A stretch of DNA of 15,223 nucleotides from Gammaproteobacteria bacterium (GTDB taxonomy: Bacteria; Pseudomonadota; Gammaproteobacteria; Enterobacterales; Alteromonadaceae): assembly GCA_027484495.1 (NCBI GenBank), contig JAIXSW010000442.1:1-15223 (forward strand), read 5' to 3'. Position 1 is the stretch's first letter. The number at the start of each line of letters is the position of its first letter. Below are positions 1 to 5,952 of the stretch, one piece after another. The notes beneath the pieces were generated by a model. That model had not been told where the DNA came from, searched no databases, and saw only the letters and a list, made by a program, of their open reading frames with translations. The translations under genes and the position numbers were made by a program.

Positions 1-531
1 CGGCGCCAGTGGGATCCGCAATTCTGCCAGCCGGTTCACCAGATATTGACGCAGCGGCAGATAACCCTGTGCCGGACCATAGTCTGTCAACGCCTGTTCC
101 TGCCTCGCGATTTCTTTCAGTGCGGTGCGGATCTCCTGCTGAGGCAGATAGTCCGGGGTCAGCCAACCAGCGGCCGGCTTCAGCCAATGCGCCTCGCGCT
201 GCAGCGTCTGGCGCATTAAAGCAACTTCATCGGCCAGCTCACTCGGACCGCTATTCTCCTGAAGCTGCAACGCCGGATGGCGTCGTGCAACAAATACACC
301 ACTACCGGGCCGGCTTAGCACCAGACCTTCAGCATTCAGCCGCTCATAAACATCGGCCACGGTAAATTTACTGATCCCAAGATGAGCCGCCAGCGCGCGG
401 ACCGAGGGCAGGCGGACGCCGGCCGGCCAGTTACCGTGCAGCACTTGCTGGCGAGACTGCTGTAGCAGTTGTGTCGTCAAGCCTGCTGCCGACGCTAAAT
501 CCAGTTGAAAATCTTTTAATGACACCTGCAT
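1..531 (-). CDS. MocR-family (GntR wHTH plus aminotransferase-like) transcriptional regulator, C-terminal part outside the window
   Basis: The first 177 codons are visible and the frame is open to the window edge. Residues about 12-80 form a GntR-type winged helix: the RLPSVRALAAHLGISKFTV stretch (40-58) is the recognition helix region, then VYERLNAEGL and the wing RPGSGVFV. A linker follows, then TDYGPAQGYLPLRQYL (149-164), the typical entry into the fold-type I aminotransferase domain of MocR/PdxR/GabR proteins. Such regulators bind PLP, often with an amine or amino acid, and control a neighbouring divergent gene. The ATG at 529-531 has a GGGAG ribosome site just upstream. It is divergent from the EamA exporter with 143 bp between starts, so that exporter is the likely target. 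The effector cannot be told from sequence. The family call is firm. Confidence 0.9.
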   Translation of the reverse strand, partial: MQVSLKDFQLDLASAAGLTTQLLQQSRQQVLHGNWPAGVRLPSVRALAAHLGISKFTVADVYERLNAEGLVLSRPGSGVFVARRHPALQLQENSGPSELADEVALMRQTLQREAHWLKPAAGWLTPDYLPQQEIRTALKEIARQEQALTDYGPAQGYLPLRQYLVNRLAELRIPLAP

Positions 532-555
532 TGAACTCTCCCGGTAACAGCGCAG

Positions 556-620
556 CTGTACCGGCCAAACAACCTGTACAGTATGGAATTAGTAATATCA
601 ACTGCCCTGAGTGTACAGGT
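556..620. promoter_or_regulatory. Probable MocR operator: inverted pair of ACCTGTACA half-sites
   Basis: ACCTGTACA at 572-580 and its exact reverse complement TGTACAGGT at 612-620 face each other, with centres about 37-40 bp apart, close to whole helical turns. A further CTGTAC lies at 556-561. The block CTGTACAG at 574-581 is itself a perfect palindrome. MocR regulators are dimers that bind spaced repeats between themselves and their target. The position between the two divergent starts fits that role. Assignment as the operator is inference. Confidence 0.5.
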
Positions 621-674
621 GTTTTTGCGCTACTGTCAGGTACTGCAACACATTTTTTAATCACAGGAGTTTTT

Positions 675-1586
675 ATGTCGGAGCAGGTTTTGCCAAGGAC
701 CACAGTTGTCAGTAAACCGTCTTCAGTACTGACAGAGGCCTATGCTTACGGTCTGGCCGGTGTGTTGATGTTTTCTGGCGGCATCGTTGCAACCCGACTG
801 GCCGTGCTGGAATTGCCCCCCGTCTTTGTTGGCGCGGGCCGCGCAGCTGTGGCCGGTTTGTTGAGCCTGTTATTGTTATGGGTTATGCAACAAAAAGTGC
901 CAGCCAGACGTTTTTGGCCTGGTCTTTTTATCGTCGCTTTTGGTGCAGCATTTGCTTTTCCGGTATTCACGGCGCTGGCGCTGCAATGGACAGATGCCGG
1001 TCATGCCACACTGGTCACGACGCTGATGCCGTTATTTACCGCGATATTTGGCGCCTGGTTTTGCCGGCAAATACCGCGGATTGGATTTTGGCTATTTGCC
1101 TGTTGTGGTGCTGCACTCGTGCTTGGTTACAGTCTGACGCAACATCAGGTCAGTGCATTGGCATTCGGTGACGGCCTGCTGTTGCTGGCGTGCCTGTTCT
1201 GCGGTCTCGCTTATGCCAAAGGCGCTATGCTTGCCAAAGATCTCGGTAGCTGGCAGGTGATTTGCTGGGCACTGGTGCTGGCGCTGCCGGTGCTGCTGCC
1301 ATGGACTTTATGGCAAATCCCGGCCATCGAGATCAGCACAGTATCATTATCTGCCTGGCTGGGTTTTGCCTACTTGTCGGTCTTTTCGATGTTTCTCGGC
1401 TTTTTTGCCTGGTATCGCGGCTTGTCATTGGGTGGCGTGGCACAAATCAGTCAGCTCCAGCAACTCAGTCCATTTCTGGGATTAGGCTGGGCGGCTTTGT
1501 GCCTCGGTGAACACATCAGTGTGATGCAACTTGGCATCGCTGCACTGGTGATGCTCTGTATCGTACTGGGTCGTCGTTTTGGTTAA
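675..1586 (+). CDS. EamA/DMT-superfamily inner-membrane transporter
   Basis: A 303-residue, very hydrophobic protein with about ten membrane helices in two repeated EamA halves (roughly 25-155 and 165-300), the usual length of this family. Features seen are the N-terminal LMFSGGIVATRLAVLELPP helix, the GRAAVAGLL segment, TLVTTLMPLFTAIFG ending the first half, and ISQLQQLSPFLG near residues 258-269 in the second half. Family members mostly export metabolites or amino acids; the substrate here is unknown. I chose ATG 675 because AGGAG lies 6 bases upstream and the family starts just before the first helix. The frame is open back to 471, but that extension would be non-hydrophobic and would run through the regulatory region. 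It is divergent from the MocR gene, which probably controls it. Confidence 0.9.
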   Translation: MSEQVLPRTTVVSKPSSVLTEAYAYGLAGVLMFSGGIVATRLAVLELPPVFVGAGRAAVAGLLSLLLLWVMQQKVPARRFWPGLFIVAFGAAFAFPVFTALALQWTDAGHATLVTTLMPLFTAIFGAWFCRQIPRIGFWLFACCGAALVLGYSLTQHQVSALAFGDGLLLLACLFCGLAYAKGAMLAKDLGSWQVICWALVLALPVLLPWTLWQIPAIEISTVSLSAWLGFAYLSVFSMFLGFFAWYRGLSLGGVAQISQLQQLSPFLGLGWAALCLGEHISVMQLGIAALVMLCIVLGRRFG

Positions 1587-1646
1587 TCTTTGATGAACTA
1601 CAGCGTTTAGCCGCACGCCGGCATAGCAAAAACATGGAGCTGTCGC

Positions 1647-1652
1647 TATAAT
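1647..1652 (+). promoter_or_regulatory. Perfect -10 hexamer upstream of ybiT
   Basis: TATAAT lies 90 bases before the ybiT start. No good -35 is found 16-18 bp upstream (TAGCAA at 17 bp), so activity depends on other features. If used, transcription would begin near 1659, directly in front of the hairpin at 1665-1685. Confidence 0.4.
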
Positions 1653-1664
1653 AGCGCGCTTTTT

Positions 1665-1691
1665 GGCCTAGCCATCCGCTAGGCCTTTTTT
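1665..1691 (+). terminator. Hairpin with U-run between the EamA gene and ybiT
   Basis: GGCCTAG (1665-1671) pairs with CTAGGCC (1679-1685) across a 7-base loop, followed by six T. It lies 79 bp after the EamA stop, so it should terminate that gene. Because the TATAAT at 1647 is upstream of it, it may also sit in the ybiT leader as an attenuator. Confidence 0.75.
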
Positions 1692-1741
1692 GTGCTTCCA
1701 CTTGTTAACTGTGCCTGATCGGCCAACAGGAACCCCTGACT

Positions 1742-3346
1742 GTGATCTCTACTGCCAATATTACGATGCAATTCGGTGCCAAGCCGCTGTTTGAAAACAT
1801 TTCGGTCAAATTCGGTCAAGGTAACCGTTATGGCCTGATCGGCGCCAACGGCTGTGGTAAATCCACTTTTATGAAGATCCTGAGTCGAGAATTGGATCCG
1901 TCCAGCGGTATCGTGATGGTGGAGCCGAATATGCGCGTCGCCAAGCTGCATCAGGATCAGTTCGCGTTTGAACAATACAGCGTGATTGACACTGTGATCA
2001 TGGGCCACGCCGAATTGTGGCAGGTCAAGGCCGAACGTGATCGGATTTATGCTATCGCCGACATGTCAGAAGAAGACGGTATGAAAGTCGCTGATCTGGA
2101 AGTGGCTTTTGGCGAGATGGACGGTTACACCGCAGAATCTCGCGCCGGCGAATTATTGTTAGGTGTTGGCATTCCGGTCGACCAGCATTATGGCCCGATG
2201 TCAGCAGTAGCACCGGGCTGGAAGTTACGGGTGTTACTGGCACAAGTTCTGTTCGCTGATCCAGAAATCATGTTACTGGACGAACCAACCAACAACTTGG
2301 ATATCAATACCATCCGTTGGTTAGAAGACACGCTGGCAGAACGCAACAGCACCATGATTATCATTTCGCACGACCGTCACTTCTTAAACAGCGTCTGTAC
2401 GCATATGGCGGACCTCGATTACGGTGAACTGCGCTTATATCCGGGCAATTATGACGAATATATGTTTGCAGCGACTCAGGCCCGCGAGCGCCTGATGTCA
2501 GATAACGCGAAGAAAAAAGCCCAAATTGATGATTTAAAAGCCTTCGTAGCCCGCTTCTCGGCGAATGCGTCTAAAGCCCGTCAGGCGACATCACGCGCTA
2601 AACAAATGGACAAAATAAAACTGGAAGAAGTGAAAGCGTCCAGCCGCGTCAATCCATTTATCCGCTTTGAACAGCAGAAACAACTGTACCGTTTAGCACT
2701 GGAAGTGGATGATTTGAAGAAAGGTTTTGACGGCGTTCCTGTGCTGAAAAAGGTCAATCTGATGATCGAAGTCGGCGAAAAGGTTGCGATCCTGGGCGCC
2801 AACGGTATCGGTAAAACCACCTTGTTAAAATGTCTGGTTGGCGAATATCCGGTCGACGGTGGCCTGCTGAAGTGGTCAGAAAACGTCAATATCGGCTATT
2901 ACGCGCAGGATCACGAATATGAATTCGCCGGTGACATGAAAGAACTGACTCTGTTTGACTGGATGTCGTACTGGAAACAACCGTCGGACGATGAACAGGC
3001 GATCCGCGGCATTCTGGGCCGGTTACTGTTCAGCCAGGATGACATTAAGAAGAAAGTAAAAGTGCTGTCTGGTGGTGAAAAAGGCCGGATGTTATTCGGT
3101 AAGCTGATGCTGCAACGGCCAAATATCCTGATTATGGATGAGCCGACCAACCACCTTGATATGGAATCCATTGAATCGCTGAACATGGCGCTGGAACTGT
3201 ATAAAGGTACTTTGTTGTTTGTCAGTCATGACCGCGAATTCGTTTCGTCGCTGGCCACACGCATCATTGAGATCACTGAGAATGACGTGCGTAATTTCGT
3301 CGGTAGCTACGACGATTACCTGGCGCAGCAACTCGCTCTGGCCTGA
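1742..3346 (+). CDS. ybiT: YbiT-type ABC-F ATPase (translation factor family)
   Basis: A 534-residue soluble protein with two ABC nucleotide-binding domains and no membrane segments. Domain 1 has Walker A GANGCGKST (34-42) and Walker B MLLDEPTNNLD (177-187). The ABC-F linker covers about 242-310 and is rich in Lys, Arg and Ala. Domain 2 has Walker A GANGIGKTT (352-360), signature LSGGE (442-446) and Walker B LIMDEPTNHLD (463-473). The signature of domain 1 is MSAVAPGWK (153-161) rather than LSGG, as I recall for E. coli YbiT. ABC-F proteins bind the ribosomal E site and modulate elongation; the specific job of YbiT is not well settled. The GTG start is supported by alignment with the MLVSSNVTMQFG-type N terminus of YbiT; the next ATG would cut the first strand. 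AGGA lies 10-11 bases upstream. Single-gene unit. Confidence 0.96.
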   Translation: MISTANITMQFGAKPLFENISVKFGQGNRYGLIGANGCGKSTFMKILSRELDPSSGIVMVEPNMRVAKLHQDQFAFEQYSVIDTVIMGHAELWQVKAERDRIYAIADMSEEDGMKVADLEVAFGEMDGYTAESRAGELLLGVGIPVDQHYGPMSAVAPGWKLRVLLAQVLFADPEIMLLDEPTNNLDINTIRWLEDTLAERNSTMIIISHDRHFLNSVCTHMADLDYGELRLYPGNYDEYMFAATQARERLMSDNAKKKAQIDDLKAFVARFSANASKARQATSRAKQMDKIKLEEVKASSRVNPFIRFEQQKQLYRLALEVDDLKKGFDGVPVLKKVNLMIEVGEKVAILGANGIGKTTLLKCLVGEYPVDGGLLKWSENVNIGYYAQDHEYEFAGDMKELTLFDWMSYWKQPSDDEQAIRGILGRLLFSQDDIKKKVKVLSGGEKGRMLFGKLMLQRPNILIMDEPTNHLDMESIESLNMALELYKGTLLFVSHDREFVSSLATRIIEITENDVRNFVGSYDDYLAQQLALA

Positions 3347-3373
3347 TAGTCAGTATCATTTCGTGTTGAATCA

Positions 3374-3401
3374 TAAAGCGCCTGTGGGCGCTTTATTTTT
3401 A
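3374..3401 (+). terminator. Rho-independent terminator of ybiT
   Basis: TAAAGCGCC (3374-3382) pairs perfectly with GGCGCTTTA (3387-3395) across a TGTG loop, followed by TTTTTAT. It lies about 30 bp after the ybiT stop. Confidence 0.9.
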
Positions 3402-3448
3402 TCTATTAGTTTTCTGTAGTTTTCTTAATCCTTTTACCTTTAAAAAGC

Positions 3449-3477
3449 TTTTCAGCGCCAATGCCATGACTTAGGAT
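3449..3477 (+). promoter_or_regulatory. Candidate sigma-70 promoter of the first soluble chemoreceptor
   Basis: TTTTCA (3449-3454), a 17-base spacer and TAGGAT (3472-3477), each matching 4 of 6 consensus bases. Transcription would start near 3484. I looked for a flagellar sigma-28 promoter here and did not find one with proper spacing. Confidence 0.35.
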
Positions 3478-3509
3478 GGAAATTCAATAATAAGAATTTG
3501 GGGAACCTC

Positions 3510-4592
3510 ATGTTTTTTAATAGTGCGCTCAAAGAAGAAAACCAAACACTCAGAGAACAACTGAAAGAAGCACAGCGTCAGGCCAGAGACAGCACTCAAC
3601 AGTTAGAGCAACAATTAGCTCAGCTGGAACAACAGGTACAGCAATATGCGGCGTTGCAAAATCAGAGTCATTGGCAGGAACAGCAATTGCTGGGTGGCCC
3701 GGTACTGGATGCAGTACGCGGTAGTATCAGCCGCCACGCTGATGATTTAATTGCTGAACGTACCGCGTTGGCGCGGCTCGAAGATATTTTCGGTCAAACC
3801 CAAAGTGCCATTCGCACGCTGGAAGATCGGGCAATTCAAATTACCGAACATGCCAATCAAAGTGCTGCGACAGCCGCTGTTTTAGATGGCACCGCCAGCT
3901 CAATTAATCAGTTGATTTCCAGTATTCAGGAAATATCCGATCAAACAAATCTGCTGGCATTAAATGCCGCAATTGAAGCCGCACGGGCCGGTGAAGCCGG
4001 GCGTGGTTTTGCGGTAGTGGCTGATGAAGTGCGCACTTTGGCTGGCAAAGCCAACGAGGCCAGTAAACAAATCGAAAGTTTAATCCGCAAGGTGATTGAA
4101 CAAACGACCAACATCAAAACCATGGTGTCGCAAAGTCAGCAAAGCGCGGCTGATGTGTCGCAATCGTCGAAGCAAATTGACTCAGTCGTGACTGAAGTCA
4201 TTAACCGCTCTGAAGCGATGAAAAAATTGATCCGCAGTACCACCACGCAAACCTATCTTGATGGGTTGAAAATGGATTACATCAGCTGGAAAGCGACTGT
4301 GTATCAGGCGATTGCCCAACAGCGCGATTTAACAGCGTCATTGGCCGAACAAAAGTATCAACAATGGTGTGGTGCCGGCGGTTATGGTGCCAAACATTAT
4401 GGTCAACTCAGTAGTTTCCGCGCGATCGAAGCGCCGCACCGTGGGTTGCACCAGGCTGCCAGAGAGGCAGTGCAAGCTGGCCGTAACGGTGACACCAGCG
4501 CACTGGCGCGGGCTTTGGGTCAGATGGAAGATGCTGCACAACAAGTCGTCGCAGCCCTGGAACGCTTGCAACAGGATGCGCGCGCTCAATAA
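3510..4592 (+). CDS. Soluble methyl-accepting chemotaxis receptor with degenerate CZB domain
   Basis: 360 residues, no signal peptide or membrane helix, so it acts in the cytoplasm. Residues 7-60 are a Gln/Glu/Leu-rich coiled coil. The MCP signalling domain runs from about 85 to 245, with the tip motif QTNLLALNAAIEAARAGE (145-162) and GRGFAVVADEVR (164-175) that contacts CheA and CheW. The C-terminal 110 residues align to a CZB (chemoreceptor zinc-binding) domain, as in Helicobacter TlpD. The zinc site is damaged: the expected first His is Tyr257 (MDYISW) and the expected Cys is Gln281 in EQKYQQW, while His310 and His314 remain. A Cys (287) directly follows the Trp. The start is ATG 3510 (GGGGA 5 bases upstream): it gives the same MFFNSALK N terminus as the downstream paralogue. 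An upstream TTG at 3498 is unlikely. Confidence 0.9.
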   Translation: MFFNSALKEENQTLREQLKEAQRQARDSTQQLEQQLAQLEQQVQQYAALQNQSHWQEQQLLGGPVLDAVRGSISRHADDLIAERTALARLEDIFGQTQSAIRTLEDRAIQITEHANQSAATAAVLDGTASSINQLISSIQEISDQTNLLALNAAIEAARAGEAGRGFAVVADEVRTLAGKANEASKQIESLIRKVIEQTTNIKTMVSQSQQSAADVSQSSKQIDSVVTEVINRSEAMKKLIRSTTTQTYLDGLKMDYISWKATVYQAIAQQRDLTASLAEQKYQQWCGAGGYGAKHYGQLSSFRAIEAPHRGLHQAAREAVQAGRNGDTSALARALGQMEDAAQQVVAALERLQQDARAQ

Positions 4593-4679
4593 ATTGCACG
4601 TAGGTTTGACCTGAGGCAATAGTCGAACTGTTGTCTTTGTTTATGTTATGTCAGGATAGACTTTTTTCCGGGTGCAGAA

Positions 4680-4698
4680 GCTGACAAGGTTCGTCAGC
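4680..4698 (+). other. Small hairpin in the 242-bp gap between the two soluble receptor genes
   Basis: GCTGAC (4680-4685) and GTCAGC (4693-4698) can pair across a 7-base loop. A T6 run lies upstream (4662-4667), not downstream, so this is not a standard terminator. No convincing promoter or terminator is visible in the gap; the two genes may be transcribed separately or together. Confidence 0.3.
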
Positions 4699-4834
4699 GC
4701 TGCGGCCGGCTAGTCTTAGTGGTGCGCCTTTGGATGTACCATGTTTAATCGCCTGCAAACACGCCATGGACAGTTGTGTTATGCCCTGGTATCCAGCGTT
4801 CAGAATCCCCCCTGACGACACCGGAGCTTCAATT

Positions 4835-5920
4835 ATGTTTTTTAATTCAGCACTGAAACAACGAATTGCCGAACTCGAGCAACAACTTAAGCGACAGCAA
4901 GAGCTGCATCGAACCGAACTCGAGCAGCTGCAGCAGCAGTTCCGGCAGCAGACTGAACAAGCCGAAGAGGCACGTCGTCAGGATGCGCATCAACAATCAG
5001 TCTGTGCGACCATGTTATTAGGTGGTGCGATGCTGGGGCAAATTCGCGAGGAACTGGCGAAAAATGCCGGCCAGCTCGAGCAGGAGCATCAAGCGCTGAG
5101 CGCATTGGATGAAATCTTCGGGCAGACGCATCAGGCATTGGCCAATCTTGAACATCGGGCCGGTCAAATCAGTAAAGATGCCCAGCAAAGCGCCTCGGTG
5201 ACAGCCGTATTGGACGGCACAGCCAACGCGATCAATCAGCTGATCTCCAGCATTCAGGAAATTTCCGACCAAACCAATTTGTTGGCATTAAACGCTGCGA
5301 TTGAAGCGGCCAGGGCCGGCGAAGCTGGGCGGGGCTTTGCGGTGGTCGCCGACGAAGTGCGGCAATTAGCCGGCAAAGCGCATCAGGCCAGCAATCAGAT
5401 TGAACAACTGGTGCGGCAAATCATCGACCAGACCGGACAGATCCGTGGCATGGTTGACCAAAGTCAACATAGTGCGTCCGATGTCGCTGCATCCAGTGGT
5501 CAGATTGAGGCCGTAGTGGCTAAAGTTATCACGACGTCCAGTCATATGCAGAAAGTGATTAGCCAAAGTTCAACCATGGCTTTTCTGAATACAGTCAAGC
5601 TCGATCATGCGGTATGGAAGCATCACGTCTACAAACTGATCCAGGAACAGCGCTTTGGCGACGTGGTGAATGCCCACACCGAATGCCGGCTGGGCAAATG
5701 GTATTTCGAAGGCGAGGGCAAAAAGCGTTACAGCGATAGACGCAGTTTTCAGCAGCTAGATACACCGCACAAAGCTGTGCACCAATCAGGCCGTGATGCT
5801 TTGAGCGCAGGTCAGCGTGGTGATTTTGCCGGTATGCAGCAGGCCTTATTGCAGATGGAGCAGGCCAGCCAGCAGGTGACCGACCTCATCAGTCATTTGC
5901 AAAACGAGATCTGGTCGTAA
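4835..5920 (+). CDS. Soluble methyl-accepting chemotaxis receptor with intact CZB zinc-binding domain
   Basis: 361 residues, cytoplasmic, paralogue of the gene just upstream and of the same layout. Coiled coil at about 5-55, signalling domain at about 88-245 with tip QTNLLALNAAIEAARAGE (146-163), and CZB domain at 250-358. All CZB zinc ligands are present: His258 in KLDHAVW, Cys284 in ECRLGKWY, and His312 and His316 in TPHKAVH. In TlpD and DgcZ this 3His/1Cys site binds zinc; the Cys can react with oxidants such as HOCl, or the domain reads zinc itself. The ligand sensed here is inferred only from that. ATG 4835 follows GGAG by 8 bases. The frame is open back to a TTG at 4730, but the conserved MFFNSALK start and the ribosome site argue for 4835. 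It ends 30 bp before the convergent membrane receptor. Confidence 0.93.
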   Translation: MFFNSALKQRIAELEQQLKRQQELHRTELEQLQQQFRQQTEQAEEARRQDAHQQSVCATMLLGGAMLGQIREELAKNAGQLEQEHQALSALDEIFGQTHQALANLEHRAGQISKDAQQSASVTAVLDGTANAINQLISSIQEISDQTNLLALNAAIEAARAGEAGRGFAVVADEVRQLAGKAHQASNQIEQLVRQIIDQTGQIRGMVDQSQHSASDVAASSGQIEAVVAKVITTSSHMQKVISQSSTMAFLNTVKLDHAVWKHHVYKLIQEQRFGDVVNAHTECRLGKWYFEGEGKKRYSDRRSFQQLDTPHKAVHQSGRDALSAGQRGDFAGMQQALLQMEQASQQVTDLISHLQNEIWS

Positions 5921-5928
5921 CAAGAACG

Positions 5929-5952
5929 CGGGGCCAGTTGGCCCCGTTTTTT
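5929..5952 (+). terminator. Terminator of the soluble receptor pair
   Basis: CGGGGCC (5929-5935) pairs with GGCCCCG (5940-5946) across an AGTT loop, followed by TTTTTT. The minus strand has only a short, interrupted T tract after the hairpin, so it serves the convergent receptor poorly. Confidence 0.9.

Noticed and set aside
471..674. N-terminal extension of the EamA transporter frame back to 471
   Set aside because: It would add 68 mostly polar residues, overlap the divergent regulator gene and run through the operator; ATG 675 has a good AGGAG.
1679..3331. Several open frames antisense to ybiT
   Set aside because: They are shadows of a very well conserved coding frame, with no ribosome sites or family resemblance.
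1742..3346. Missing LSGG signature in the first ATPase domain of YbiT as a loss-of-function sign
   Set aside because: As I recall E. coli YbiT has the same APGWK form, so it is a family trait.
3421..3509. Sigma-28 flagellar promoter (TAAA...GCC) before the first receptor
   Set aside because: TAAA and GCC are present but 3 bp too close together, and the rest of GCCGATAA is missing.
4730..4834. Upstream TTG start for the second soluble receptor
   Set aside because: The paralogue begins at the same MFFNSALK, and GGAG sits 8 bases before ATG 4835.
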